Positions 9,075 to 18,047 of a DNA stretch of 64,000 nucleotides are shown one piece after another (the first letter of the stretch is position 1; every line of letters begins with the position of its first letter). Below the pieces are notes generated by a model, which searched no databases, was not told the origin of the DNA, and saw only the letters and a list, made by a program, of their open reading frames with translations. This DNA comes from Myxococcus stipitatus (GTDB taxonomy: Bacteria > Myxococcota > Myxococcia > Myxococcales > Myxococcaceae). Made by a program: the position numbers and the translations under genes. The stretch is from the NCBI RefSeq assembly GCF_038561935.1, contig NZ_CP102770.1:9114001-9178000 (forward strand), given 5' to 3'.

Positions 9075-11366
9075 ATGCCGCGCAGGCCGTCCGCCCTCAC
9101 GTCAGCGCACCGTCTTCTGCCGTGGCTCGTGATTCCCTCGCTGGCGTGGGCGCAGCCCGGCGCCACGCAGACAGTGCGCGAATCCGATGCGAGCGCGTCA
9201 CCTGCGCCCTCCGAGTCCGCACCAGCTGAGTCGCACGCGCCTGATGCAACCGCGACGCCCGCGACGCTTCCGGGCACGCCGCCTGTTCCCTCCGAAAACG
9301 CGCGTGCTCAGGCAACTCCAGGTGAGTCGCATTCGCCCGTCGCGGCCTCGGCTCCCGCTGCCGTGGCCCCACTCGACACCCCGCTGGATGAGTCGAGCAC
9401 TCCCGCGCGCACGGTCGTCACGGGCACGCGGATGCCGCGACCGGTTCGCGATGTCCCCTCCACCACCGTGGTGCTTCCGCGCGAGGAGATCGACCGCAGC
9501 CCCACGCTGACTCAAGACTCCCTCGTCCGCACCCTCCCCTCCGTCGCCACCTTCCGCCGCACGCCGAGCCTCGTCGCCGACCCCACCGCGCAGGGACTCA
9601 ACGTGCGCGGCCTCGCGCCCTCGGGCGTCGCACGCACGCTCGTCCTCCTCGACGGTGTCCCCGTCAACGACCCGCTCGGCGGCTGGGTCTTCTGGCGCTC
9701 CCTTCCCCGCCTCGGACTCGAACGCATCGAGGTCGTCCCCGGCGGCGGCTCCGCCCTCTACGGCAGCTCCGCCCTCGGCGGCGTCGTGCAGCTCATCTCC
9801 CGCCCCATCACCGGCCCCGCCCTCGACGCGGACGTCACCTACGGAAACCGAGGCACCGGACTGCTCGCCGCGCGTGGCGCCCGACGCTGGGGCCCCATCG
9901 CCGCCGCCCTCGAGACCGAGCTGCTCACCAGCAACGGCTACCCCATTGTCACGCCCGCCCAGCGCGGCGCCATCGACAGTGACACCCCCAGCAACCACGT
10001 CGTCCTCAACGGCCGCGTCGATGCCCAGCTCTCCGACGCCTTCTCCCTGACCGCGCGCGCCAACCTCTTCCGCGAGAACCAGAACGGAGGCACCCGCTTC
10101 ACCACCGCCCGCGTGGAGCTCGCCCAGCTCAGCGCGAACGCGCGCCTCCAGACAGACTCGCTGGGCACCTTCTCCCTCGACCTCTTCGGACGCGCCCTGC
10201 GCTTCGAGCAGGACCGCGCCCGCGTCGCGCAGGACCGCGCCGCCGAATCACTCGCGGCCTCGCAGGCCGTGCCCGCCAATGACCAGGGCGCCTCTCTCGT
10301 CTGGACCGCTCCCGCTTGGAGCGCGGGCGGAGTCCACCACCTCTCCGCGGGACTCGACACCCGGCGCCTCGCGGGCACCTCCCGCGAGCAACTCTTCCCG
10401 CCCTCTCAGTCCCCCGACACCGTCATCGCTCGCGAAGCCGGCGGTACCCAGTGGGCCAGCGGCCTGTTCCTCCAGGACCTCTACGCCATCACCTCCGACC
10501 TGGAGCTGTCCGCCGCGCTCCGGCTCGACGTCTGGCGCAACACCCGAGGCCTCCAGCGCGTGGACCGCGTCAGCGGCGCCTCGGACGCCACCGCCTTCGA
10601 GGACCGCACCGAGAACCAGCTCAGTCCGCGCCTCGGCCTGCGCTGGCGCCCCTGGGACGCCCTCACCTTCCGAGCCTCCGGCTACCGCGCCTTCCGAGCC
10701 CCCACCCTCAACGAGCTCTACCGCCCCTTCCAGGTCGGCACCGTGCTCACCGCCGCCAACGCGGACCTGCGCGCGGAGCGCCTCTGGGGCGCCGAGGCCG
10801 GCGTGGAGGTCGAGCCCCTCCGCACCCTCACCGCCCGCGTCACCGGCTTCTGGAACGTCCTCGAAGACCCCATCACCAATGTGACGCTTCCCGGAGGAAC
10901 GGGGCGTCAACGCCAGAACCTGGGCCGAGCCCGCGTGCGCGGTGTGGAGGCCAGCATCGACTGGCGCCTGTCACGCCGGTGGACGACGCTCCTCGCGTAC
11001 ACCTTCGTCGACCCCACTGTCACCGCCGCCCCCGGCCAGCCCGACCTGGTGGGTCGTCAGCTCGCACAGGACCCCAGACACAGAGGCGCCGTCAGCCTCA
11101 CCTTCGAGGACCCCTCCCTCGTCACCGCCACCGTGCAGCTTCGCGCCACCGGCCCTCAGTTCGAGGACGACCTGAACGAGCGACGCATGGGCGGCGCGCT
11201 CGTGGTGGACGCCGCGCTCAGCCGGCGACTCTTCTGGAAGGTGGACCTCTTCGCCGCCGTGGAGAACCTCTTCGACCGCGAGTACCTCGCGGGCCGCGCC
11301 GGTGTGGACACACTGGGGCCGCCCCTGCTCGCACGCGTGGGACTGCGGCTGCGCGACGCGCTCTGA
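9075..11366 (+). CDS. TonB-dependent outer-membrane receptor
   Basis: 763 residues. A signal peptide ends near AWAQP (about residue 27) and is followed by a long Pro/Ala/Ser-rich spacer to about residue 105. The plug domain starts near RTVVTGTRMPRPVRDVPSTT, with NVRGL, LLDGVPVNDPLGG, ERIEVVPGGGSALYGSSALGG and VVQLISRP, the classic plug signatures. The barrel follows, with ENQLSPRLGLRWRP, FRAPTLNELYRPF and a C-terminal strand ending VGLRLRDAL. It resembles BtuB/CirA-like receptors, which use TonB energy to import siderophores, cobalamin or similar ligands; the ligand cannot be told. The ATG at 9075 has GAGAAGGA upstream. No cobalamin riboswitch or Fur box was recognised in the 118-base leader. 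Confidence 0.92.
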   Translation: MPRRPSALTSAHRLLPWLVIPSLAWAQPGATQTVRESDASASPAPSESAPAESHAPDATATPATLPGTPPVPSENARAQATPGESHSPVAASAPAAVAPLDTPLDESSTPARTVVTGTRMPRPVRDVPSTTVVLPREEIDRSPTLTQDSLVRTLPSVATFRRTPSLVADPTAQGLNVRGLAPSGVARTLVLLDGVPVNDPLGGWVFWRSLPRLGLERIEVVPGGGSALYGSSALGGVVQLISRPITGPALDADVTYGNRGTGLLAARGARRWGPIAAALETELLTSNGYPIVTPAQRGAIDSDTPSNHVVLNGRVDAQLSDAFSLTARANLFRENQNGGTRFTTARVELAQLSANARLQTDSLGTFSLDLFGRALRFEQDRARVAQDRAAESLAASQAVPANDQGASLVWTAPAWSAGGVHHLSAGLDTRRLAGTSREQLFPPSQSPDTVIAREAGGTQWASGLFLQDLYAITSDLELSAALRLDVWRNTRGLQRVDRVSGASDATAFEDRTENQLSPRLGLRWRPWDALTFRASGYRAFRAPTLNELYRPFQVGTVLTAANADLRAERLWGAEAGVEVEPLRTLTARVTGFWNVLEDPITNVTLPGGTGRQRQNLGRARVRGVEASIDWRLSRRWTTLLAYTFVDPTVTAAPGQPDLVGRQLAQDPRHRGAVSLTFEDPSLVTATVQLRATGPQFEDDLNERRMGGALVVDAALSRRLFWKVDLFAAVENLFDREYLAGRAGVDTLGPPLLARVGLRLRDAL

Positions 11367-11375
11367 GTCACGCCG

Positions 11376-12533
11376 TCACGGACACTGGCGCGTGTAGTCG
11401 AAGCGCTTGAGCACCCGCTTCTCACCGTTCAGCTCCACCTCCATCACCAGCCCATAGATGGCATGCACGCGTCCCCGCGCGTCCAGCTCCAGATGCGAGG
11501 CGGAGAACGGCACCGCGAACGTGTCCTCACCGGCGACGCTGAGGGTCGTCTTCTCCCATCCCCGCTCCGAGCGCACCCAGTGGTCCAGGTTCTTGCCCGA
11601 CTCATGGAGCAGATGCACCTCACCCGAGTCGGACACCGTCATGGACGCGGGTGATGCTCCCGAAAGCCCCGTCTGGGAGACATCCCAACCACCCTCGGCG
11701 CGCCGGACGCCCAGCCACACGTCTCCGCCCGTATTCCACACGACATGAGGCGTCCCGGAGGGCGTCACCGCGATGAGCGGGAAGTTCCCCTCCGAGGCAA
11801 TCTGCTCCGTCACCCAGGTCCCCGAGGCATTCGTGGCGTACTGGATGGAGCTCGTCCGAGGCACTCCCGTGAACTGATACACGACATGCGCGTGCCCCTT
11901 GTCGTCCACGCGCATGTGGTGCATCCGCTCCCGATTCTGGAGGACGACGAAGGGCTCGTCCGTCACCAGCGCCTCGGGTGGACCATGGATGTGCCGCATC
12001 GGGTAGTTGCCGACCGGCATCACGGTGAGCGCATGGAGCTCCCCTTGCGCGTCCATGTCGAAGTCGTGGACCCACCCGCTCACGATTCGCTCGGACAACC
12101 ACGCGCCCTGGGAGGACCGGAAGAAGTAGGTGGGCACGGAGGCGGACCCATCCTGGAACTGGGGGCTGACCGCGAGGTGCACCTCCCCCTGCGCATCCAC
12201 CCGGACGCCCCCAATCCACGGGTACATCCCCATCCAGGGGACATTCTCCAGGCGCCGCCCGGGACGCGTCGTCACCACGCGCAGCAGGTCATCACCGTAC
12301 TCGAGGAAGTACGCATACCCGTCCGCGTCCAGCCCGAAGTCCGGGTTCGCCTTGGTCCCCAGCGGGAGCACCGTGCGCGTCTGCCAGCCGCCCTCGCAGG
12401 CCCCCCAGGGCGTCATCCGCTCGTCGACGTCCTCCAGCTCCAGCGGGAGCTCCTGTTTCCGCAGTGAGATGGGCTCACACCCACCCACCACCATCGCGGC
12501 GACGAGCAGGCTCAGACACAGACGAGGGGACAC
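11376..12533 (-). CDS. Lipoprotein, possible beta-propeller
   Basis: 385 residues from the GTG at 12533. The start was chosen because it gives a lipoprotein signal (LCLSLLVAAMVVGGC, with Cys as the lipidated residue). A GTG four codons earlier and one 26 codons earlier are alternatives. The mature part has several similar blocks of about 50 residues: WLSERIVSGWVHDFDMDAQGELHAL, DDKGHAHVVYQFTG and DARGRVHAIYGL share a G-x-x-H-hydrophobic core, as in beta-propellers or exo-alpha-sialidase-like repeats. It is likely anchored in a periplasm-facing or surface membrane leaflet. It converges with the TonB receptor gene 9 bases away. No enzyme motif is visible and the function is unknown. Confidence 0.75.
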   Translation of the reverse strand: MSPRLCLSLLVAAMVVGGCEPISLRKQELPLELEDVDERMTPWGACEGGWQTRTVLPLGTKANPDFGLDADGYAYFLEYGDDLLRVVTTRPGRRLENVPWMGMYPWIGGVRVDAQGEVHLAVSPQFQDGSASVPTYFFRSSQGAWLSERIVSGWVHDFDMDAQGELHALTVMPVGNYPMRHIHGPPEALVTDEPFVVLQNRERMHHMRVDDKGHAHVVYQFTGVPRTSSIQYATNASGTWVTEQIASEGNFPLIAVTPSGTPHVVWNTGGDVWLGVRRAEGGWDVSQTGLSGASPASMTVSDSGEVHLLHESGKNLDHWVRSERGWEKTTLSVAGEDTFAVPFSASHLELDARGRVHAIYGLVMEVELNGEKRVLKRFDYTRQCP

Positions 12534-12623
12534 GAGACCATCCACGGTGGACCCTGGGGCCGGGGGTACAACGGCATACGCAACGAGCGGCCGATTCGGG
12601 CTGTTTCCCACCGAAGGGGGCGC

Positions 12624-14621
12624 TCAGTCCACCGGGCGCAAGGCCCGCAGCGGACGCACGGGGCCGTTGAACCAGCGGCTCAGCTCCACCAGGTCATCCA
12701 CCCGCCGCGCGTCCGGGAGGCTGTCCAGGAAGACCTGGCCATACGCCTTCGTGCGAATCCGCCGGTCCAGCATCGCGACGATGCCCTTGTCCGACTGGGT
12801 GCGAATCAACCGCCCGAAGCCCTGCCGCAGCGCGAGCGCCGCCTGGGGGAGCTGGTACTGCTCGAAGGGTTCCTCACCCCGCATCTGGAGCTGCTTGATG
12901 CGCGCCGCCACCAGCGGGTCCCCCGGTGACGCGAAGGGGAGCCGGTCGATGATGACCAGGCTCAGCGCGTCCCCCGGCACGTCCACGCCCTCCCAGAAGC
13001 TGTGCGCCGCGAAGAGCACGCTGGGCGTGTCGCGGAACGCCTCCAGGAGCTGCGCCTTGGGCCGCTCGCCCTGGAGCAGGGCCTGATACGGCAGCCGCCC
13101 CGCCGCCAGCTCATACGCGCGCACCATGTTGCGCAGCGACGTGAAGAGCACGAAGGCCCGGCCTCCCGACACCTCGCAGAGGCGGATGATCTCCTCCGCC
13201 GCCGCTTCGATGAAGCCCGGGGCGCTCGGGTCCGGCAGGTGCGTGGGCAGGTACAGCGCGGCCTGGCTCGGGTAGTCGAACGGGCTGGGCACCGCCAGCG
13301 TGCGTACGCGCGTCACCGGCTGGCCATCCTCGCCATACAAGCCCATGCGCCGGGCGAAGAAGTCGAAGCGGCTGTCCGCCGCCAGCGTCGCGGACGTGAA
13401 CACCACCGTGTCGAGCGCGCCGTACATCCGCTCGCGCAGCTCCTTCGCCACGTCGATGGGGCTGGCGCGCAGGAACAACCCCTTGCCCCGCTGCTCCGCC
13501 CAGTACACGTGGTCCGCGGACTCCGCCTTCTCCAGGAAGGAGAGCTGCTCCTCCAGCTCGTCCGCGCGGCGCGTAATCGCGGCCAGCTCCGGCTCACGCT
13601 CTCCCGCGGTGAACGCGGACAGCGCGGCCAGGCCCTCGCGCACACCGCCCAGCGCGCTGGACAGCTTGCCCATGGCCTCCGCCTGGAGCGCCACGGAGGA
13701 CTCGTGTCCGGACAGGCCCAGCGCGCGCGGTGCTTGCGCGAAGAAGGCGTCCGCGCCCGTGCGCAGCCGCGCCGACAACGCGCGCAGCATCGCGTGCCGC
13801 GAGTCGTCCTCCTTCAGCGACGCCACCGCGTCTCGCGCCAGCTCCTCCAGGCGGTAGTTGGACACCCCCACGCCGAAGTGGCCACTGGCCGCGTCCTCGA
13901 GCGCATGCGCCTCATCGAAGATGACGGCTTCGTAGTAGGGCAGCACGCCCTCGGTGCGCTTGCCGGAGCTGCGCAGCGACAGGTCCGCGAAGAAGAGGTG
14001 GTGGTTGACCACCAGCAGGTCCGCGCTCTCCGCGCGCTTGCGCATGCGCGTGACGAAGCACGTCTCGTACAGCGGGCAGCGCGTGCCCATGCACGTCTCG
14101 GACGTGGTGGACAGCCGAGGCCACGCGCTGAAGGACTCGGGCAGGTCCAGCTCGCTGCGGTCTCCCGTCTGCGTGTCCTCCGCCCAGGCCTTCAGCTTGG
14201 GCCAGTAGCGCGACTCCTCGCGCGAGCCGAACTGCGGCTCCTTCGCGAAGGCGGCATAGCGGTGCAGACACAGGTAGTTGTTGCGCCCCTTGAGGTACGC
14301 GGCCTCGAAGGTGAGCCCCATCTTCTCGCGCAGCAGCGGCAGGTCCTTGAAGAAGATCTGGTCCTGCAGCGTCTTCGTCGCCGTGGACACCACCACGCGG
14401 CGCCCCGCCAGCAGCGCGGGCACCAGGTAGGCGAGCGTCTTGCCCGTCCCCGTGCCCGCCTCGGCCAGCAGGTAGCTGCGCTCGGCGAAGGCTCGCTCCA
14501 CGGCGCGCGCCATCTGCAGTTGCTCCGGGCGGTGCTCATACGCGGGCAGCGCCACCTGGAGCGCGCCCCCGGGGCCCAGCAAGGTGTCGACGGAGAGTGT
14601 GGGAGAGGCGGAAAGCGGCAT
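12624..14621 (-). CDS. ATP-dependent DNA helicase, DinG/YoaA family
   Basis: 665 residues. The superfamily 2, XPD-like helicase motifs are in order: Q-like region YEHRPEQLQMA; Walker A AGTGTGKTLAY (about 55-65); Ia STATKTLQDQ; four cysteines for an iron-sulphur cluster (ETCMGTRCPLYETCFVTR and the residues around it); DEAH box FDEAHALEDAA; motif III FTSATLAAD; SFWEGVDVPGD; and motif VI LRQGFGRLIRTQSDKG. The family unwinds forked DNA and DNA-RNA hybrids, helping replication through obstacles. The length and the motifs are complete, so it should be active. The ATG at 14621 gives a standard start. The gene follows the zinc-ribbon gene after 131 bases in the same direction. Confidence 0.93.
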   Translation of the reverse strand: MPLSASPTLSVDTLLGPGGALQVALPAYEHRPEQLQMARAVERAFAERSYLLAEAGTGTGKTLAYLVPALLAGRRVVVSTATKTLQDQIFFKDLPLLREKMGLTFEAAYLKGRNNYLCLHRYAAFAKEPQFGSREESRYWPKLKAWAEDTQTGDRSELDLPESFSAWPRLSTTSETCMGTRCPLYETCFVTRMRKRAESADLLVVNHHLFFADLSLRSSGKRTEGVLPYYEAVIFDEAHALEDAASGHFGVGVSNYRLEELARDAVASLKEDDSRHAMLRALSARLRTGADAFFAQAPRALGLSGHESSVALQAEAMGKLSSALGGVREGLAALSAFTAGEREPELAAITRRADELEEQLSFLEKAESADHVYWAEQRGKGLFLRASPIDVAKELRERMYGALDTVVFTSATLAADSRFDFFARRMGLYGEDGQPVTRVRTLAVPSPFDYPSQAALYLPTHLPDPSAPGFIEAAAEEIIRLCEVSGGRAFVLFTSLRNMVRAYELAAGRLPYQALLQGERPKAQLLEAFRDTPSVLFAAHSFWEGVDVPGDALSLVIIDRLPFASPGDPLVAARIKQLQMRGEEPFEQYQLPQAALALRQGFGRLIRTQSDKGIVAMLDRRIRTKAYGQVFLDSLPDARRVDDLVELSRWFNGPVRPLRALRPVD

Positions 14622-14752
14622 CGGGAGTGGTGGGTCTCGCGGGAGCGGCCCGACACGATAGCAGCCAGCCGCGTCGGGAGCCCGTTTCCGTCCACGGGCT
14701 CCCCGCCCTGGTGCATGGCAGGCCGCCCCACGGGGAGGCTCCGCCCGGCCGG

Positions 14753-15559
14753 TCAGGGTGCGTTGCCGGCGAACAACATCCGCATGCGCTGCATGACGTA
14801 CGTGAGGAGCACCAGCACGACCAGGGAGAGCACCGCGATGGCGCCGCCTCGCAGCCGCCGCTTCAACAAGGACGGGCCCTGGGGCGCCGCCTCCGTCGTC
14901 ACCACCAGGGTGGCTCGGCGCACGACCTCCTCGCGCGCCCGCTGGGCCATCGCGTCATCCGGCACCCGCGCCAACCTCACGCGGTACAGGCGGCCCGCCG
15001 AGGCCAGCTCCCCCTGCCCCATGGCCATCGTCAGGAAGCGCTCGTGCTCGGGCCACTCCTCCCACCGCGCCGCCAGGGCGCGCCAGGCCGCCATCAGCTC
15101 CGCGGAGGGCGTGTGGTCCTCCGCCACGAAGTTGGCGTAGACCAACCCGCACTGGGAACAGGACGTCGCCGTCGGCCGCCGCACGGAGACACACTTGGGG
15201 CAGTGGCCCTCCGGCGGCGTGAAGAGGACCGCGTCATCCGGGGCGGCTTGTGGCGTGGCCCCCCGCACCATCCGCAGGGGCGCGACACTCGCGCGCTCGG
15301 GTGAGGACGCCGCAGGGGCGTTCATGGGCGCACGCGCGGGAATCGAGCCTTCACTCCCAGACGCCGCATGCGTGGGGCTCGGGGCGCCGCCCACCGTCGA
15401 GACCTGCGCCGCCCCCACGCCTTCTTCCGCGGCCCGCACCGCCGTGCGCGCGCGGCTCTCCGCCCCGCACCGCTGACACGTCACCACCAGGAAGGCCCCC
15501 TCCACCCGGAAGGACTCCAGGGGGATGAGCCGCTCACAGGCTTCGCACTGGAACTTCAT
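14753..15559 (-). CDS. Zinc-ribbon membrane protein
   Basis: 268 residues. Two Cys pairs at the N-terminus (CEACE and CQRCG, about residues 5-36) form a zinc-finger-like ribbon of the MJ0042/zinc-ribbon type found in many myxobacterial proteins. After an Ala/Pro-rich linker a second ribbon follows (CPKCVSVRRPTATSCSQCG), then a helical segment with AELMAAWRALAARWEEWPEH. One membrane helix near the C-terminus (AIAVLSLVVLVLLTYVM) anchors it with the ribbons in the cytoplasm. The ATG at 15557-15559 overlaps the TGA of the upstream M50 protease gene, so the two are translationally coupled and probably act together. The exact role is unknown. Confidence 0.8.
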   Translation of the reverse strand: MKFQCEACERLIPLESFRVEGAFLVVTCQRCGAESRARTAVRAAEEGVGAAQVSTVGGAPSPTHAASGSEGSIPARAPMNAPAASSPERASVAPLRMVRGATPQAAPDDAVLFTPPEGHCPKCVSVRRPTATSCSQCGLVYANFVAEDHTPSAELMAAWRALAARWEEWPEHERFLTMAMGQGELASAGRLYRVRLARVPDDAMAQRAREEVVRRATLVVTTEAAPQGPSLLKRRLRGGAIAVLSLVVLVLLTYVMQRMRMLFAGNAP

Positions 15560-16551
15560 GACACCACCTGACGCAGCGGCACGGGCATCGCGCAGCCGAT
15601 GAGGGCCAAGAGGCACAGCGCACAGATGAGCTTGCGGGAAGGACTCAGCGGGGCTCCCGGCTCCGTGACCTCCGGGTGCCCGAAGCCCACCACCTTGCTC
15701 GTCACCAGGAGCCACAGCCCCCACGACGCGGTGACGAACAGCGTGAGGAACAACAGCAGCGCGGCCATGCACCGCCCCACCCAGTGCGCGTGACGGCCCA
15801 GGAGCGCGAAGGCCAGGTGCCCGCCATCCAGCTGGCCTATCGGCATCAGGTTGAGCAGCGTGACGAGCAGTCCGAACCAGCCCGCGATGACCACGGGGTG
15901 GACCAGCACGTCCTTGCCCTCCGGCACGGGCCCCAGCGCCAGCCAGGTCAGCCCCTTCATCAGCAGGCTGTCACCGAACACCGTCTGGACGCCATGGAAG
16001 GCCTCCTCCGGCGCGGGCGGCGCGTGTGTCACCTTCGCCATCACCCAGGTGAAGAGCTCCCGGCCGTAGACCCACAGGGAGGACTCTCCCGGGAACTGGG
16101 ACGGCACCGTCGGCGCGTCCACCACCGTGGAGTGCGCCAGCCCCCAGAAGAGGATGGGCAGCGCCACCACCAGTCCCGCCAGGGGTCCCGCCGCGCCAAT
16201 GTCCACCAGCGCATCTCGGCTCGGGATGCGGTCGCGGATGCGGATGACCGCGCCCAGCGTGCCCACGCCCAGCACGGGCAAGGGGATGAAGTAGGGCAGC
16301 GAGGTGTCCACCCGGTGGATGCGCGCCAGCACGTAGTGGCCCATCTCGTGGGAGCCCAGGATGGCCAGCAATGAGAGGCTGAACGACAGCGCCCGCGAGG
16401 CCGCCTCCGGTGAAACCTCCCCGGGGGAGTAGGGCCGCTGGAAGTGGAAGTAGAGCAGGTACGACGTGAACGTCGTCACCACCGTCAACAGCAACAACAA
16501 CAGGTGGAGCCAGTACCGGGGTGCGGGACGCGCGGCGGGGACCATGTCCAT
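15556..16551 (-). CDS. Site-2 protease family (M50) membrane metalloprotease
   Basis: 331 residues with about six membrane helices. The zinc site is HEMGH in LAILGSHEMGHYVLARIHRV (about 61-80), and the third ligand Asp lies in NLMPIGQLDGGHLAFALL. This is the arrangement of intramembrane-cleaving M50 proteases, which release membrane-bound regulators or trim signal peptides. The group closest by sequence is the small M50 proteins without a PDZ domain. The start is the ATG at 16551 (MDM); the second Met two codons later is an alternative. The stop overlaps the next gene by ATGA, so the zinc-ribbon protein is made from the same mRNA and may recruit or control the protease. The substrate is unknown. 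Confidence 0.9.
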   Translation of the reverse strand: MDMVPAARPAPRYWLHLLLLLLTVVTTFTSYLLYFHFQRPYSPGEVSPEAASRALSFSLSLLAILGSHEMGHYVLARIHRVDTSLPYFIPLPVLGVGTLGAVIRIRDRIPSRDALVDIGAAGPLAGLVVALPILFWGLAHSTVVDAPTVPSQFPGESSLWVYGRELFTWVMAKVTHAPPAPEEAFHGVQTVFGDSLLMKGLTWLALGPVPEGKDVLVHPVVIAGWFGLLVTLLNLMPIGQLDGGHLAFALLGRHAHWVGRCMAALLLFLTLFVTASWGLWLLVTSKVVGFGHPEVTEPGAPLSPSRKLICALCLLALIGCAMPVPLRQVVS

Positions 16552-16616
16552 TCAGGAGCCTCGTGCTGGGGCTAGCAAGGCGAGATGGGCATTGCAACGC
16601 GGGCACGCAGTCCCGA

Positions 16617-16635
16617 CGGACACACAGTGTGTCCG
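16617..16635. promoter_or_regulatory. 19-bp palindrome upstream of the small lipoprotein
   Basis: The sequence CGGACACAC-A-GTGTGTCCG is a perfect dyad with 9-base arms and a one-base centre. It ends 8 bases before the -35 element of the promoter at 16644. The position suits an activator site or a repressor operator. The binding protein is not known. Confidence 0.5.
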
Positions 16636-16643
16636 GACGGACC

Positions 16644-16671
16644 TTGACATGGAGTCGACATCTGCTACGAA
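16644..16671 (+). promoter_or_regulatory. Sigma-70-type promoter
   Basis: TTGACA (16644-16649), a 16-base spacer and TACGAA (16666-16671) make a good housekeeping-type promoter, with a perfect -35 in very GC-rich DNA. It would give a leader of about 80 bases to the ATG at 16758. Confidence 0.6.
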
Positions 16672-16757
16672 CGCCGCCGCTTGAGGTCTCAATCGAACGG
16701 TCAAGAGCCCTCCGGGGAGCTTGACCACCGTACAAGCAACATCCAGAGGGGAAAACC

Positions 16758-17105
16758 ATGAAGAAGCTCATCCTGTCGGCCGTTGCCGCGTCTAGCCTCA
16801 TCGGCTGCACCAGCGTCGAGAGCGCCGTTGTCTCCGGTAACGAGATCGCCGCCAACGGTGAGGCCGTGGCCGTCATCCAGACCAACGCGCTGGGCCTGAC
16901 CGCCATCTTCCACATCATCGACATCGTCCAGAGCGACCTGGACACCGTCGTCAACAAGCTCCTGATCGCCGAGGCCAAGGCCATGGGCGCGTCCAAGGTC
17001 GACCTGAAGGGCGCGGCCACCACGCCCCGTCACGGCATCTACGCCCTGTTCGGCACCATCATCGGCGTGACCTCCTCCACGGCCACCGGCGTGGCGGTGA
17101 AGTAG
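16758..17105 (+). CDS. Small lipoprotein
   Basis: 115 residues. The N-terminus MKKLILSAVAASSLIGC is a textbook lipoprotein signal with Cys17 as the acylated residue. The mature part is about 98 residues: hydrophobic and uncharged in the middle (ALGLTAIFHIIDIV), then a helix LDTVVNKLLIAEAKAMGASKVDLKG, then a Gly/Thr-rich end with a possible hydrophobic strand (IYALFGTIIGVTSSTATGVAVK). It looks like short outer-membrane lipoproteins of the TRL-like kind, but that match is uncertain. A ribosome binding site (AGAGGGGAAAA) precedes the ATG. The gene has its own promoter, operator-like palindrome and terminator, so it is probably well expressed as a single-gene unit. Function unknown. Confidence 0.85.
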   Translation: MKKLILSAVAASSLIGCTSVESAVVSGNEIAANGEAVAVIQTNALGLTAIFHIIDIVQSDLDTVVNKLLIAEAKAMGASKVDLKGAATTPRHGIYALFGTIIGVTSSTATGVAVK

Positions 17106-17138
17106 TCGAGCTGCCGGCCCACACGGCGGCAACTTTTG

Positions 17139-17175
17139 GGAGGCCCCCTGGCGACAGGTGGGCCTCCTTGCTTTT
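17139..17175 (+). terminator. Rho-independent terminator
   Basis: The arms GGAGGCCC (17139-17146) and GGGCCTCC (17160-17167) pair, with an inner CCT/AGG extension, and are followed by TTGCTTTT. It lies 33 bases after the small lipoprotein stop. Confidence 0.8.
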
Positions 17176-17204
17176 CAGCCCTCCTCCTGCCCCACTCCCG
17201 CCCC

Positions 17205-18005
17205 ATGTCCCTTCGCGTCCTCGTCCCCTGTCTCGTGCTCACCCTCTCCGGCTGCACCCGCAAGTCGGATGACACCGCGGAGCTGTCCGCGAAGGTGAAG
17301 CAGCGACTCGTGGAGCGGGACTCGAAGCTGGGCGGCTACCACATCGCCGGCACGGTGAAGGACGAGGGCCTGGACGCCGTTCCGTTCTCCTTCCAGTACC
17401 GCGCCCCCCAGCGCATGCGCGGCACGCTGGGCGCCCCCGCCTCCCGCATCTTCGCGTGGGATGGAACCCACCTGTTCGAGCAACTCGATGGCGACAAGCG
17501 CTTCACGACCTTCAAGTCGGAGCTGCCCCCCGCCAAGCTCGCGGGCTTCCTCACCGAGACCTTCGGCGTCTTCACGCCGGAGGGCTTCCGCGCGCCGCTC
17601 CTGTCCCGGGGCGCCACCCTCCGCCGCACCCAGCACGCCCGCGCCCCCGAGGCCGTGGAGCTGTCGCTGACGCTGGGCGAGGAGGCCGGAGGCGTGGCCC
17701 TGGTGTACGTGCTGCGCTGGCCCGGGCTGGACTTCCTGGAGAAGCGCACGCGCGCGCCGGACGGCACGGAGGCGGAGGTGCGCATGGATGAGGAGCACTG
17801 CGACGAGGCCCTGGGCCTGTGCGTGCCCAAGCGCCTCACCCGCTGGCTGGGGGGCCGCAAGGTGGGCGAGACCGTGCTCTCTCGCGTGGACCTGGCGAGC
17901 CCGCCCCCCAACGACGCCTTCACCCTCGTCGCGCCCGAGGGCTACGATGTGCAGACGCGAACACTCGTGGAGTCGGCGGCCCAGAACCCACCCTCGGGTG
18001 GTTGA
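17205..18005 (+). CDS. LolA-like lipoprotein
   Basis: 266 residues from the ATG at 17205, which gives a lipoprotein signal (LVPCLVLTLSGC). An upstream in-frame start would include the terminator hairpin and is unlikely. The mature sequence has the alternating strands of the LolA/RseB-like half-barrel: a long helix (SAKVKQRLVERDSKL), then YHIAGTVKDEG, FSFQYRAPQRMRG and RIFAWDGTHLFEQLD, the pattern seen in LolA-like outer-membrane lipoproteins that hold hydrophobic chains. Two Cys (DEEHCDEALGLCVP) may form a disulphide. A HAD phosphatase gene follows after 42 bases on the same strand. The fold assignment is inferred from the pattern only, and the function is unknown. Confidence 0.75.
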   Translation: MSLRVLVPCLVLTLSGCTRKSDDTAELSAKVKQRLVERDSKLGGYHIAGTVKDEGLDAVPFSFQYRAPQRMRGTLGAPASRIFAWDGTHLFEQLDGDKRFTTFKSELPPAKLAGFLTETFGVFTPEGFRAPLLSRGATLRRTQHARAPEAVELSLTLGEEAGGVALVYVLRWPGLDFLEKRTRAPDGTEAEVRMDEEHCDEALGLCVPKRLTRWLGGRKVGETVLSRVDLASPPPNDAFTLVAPEGYDVQTRTLVESAAQNPPSGG

Positions 18006-18047
18006 CCGACACCCGAGCCGTCCCCACTTTCGCCCCGGAGGCGCGCG

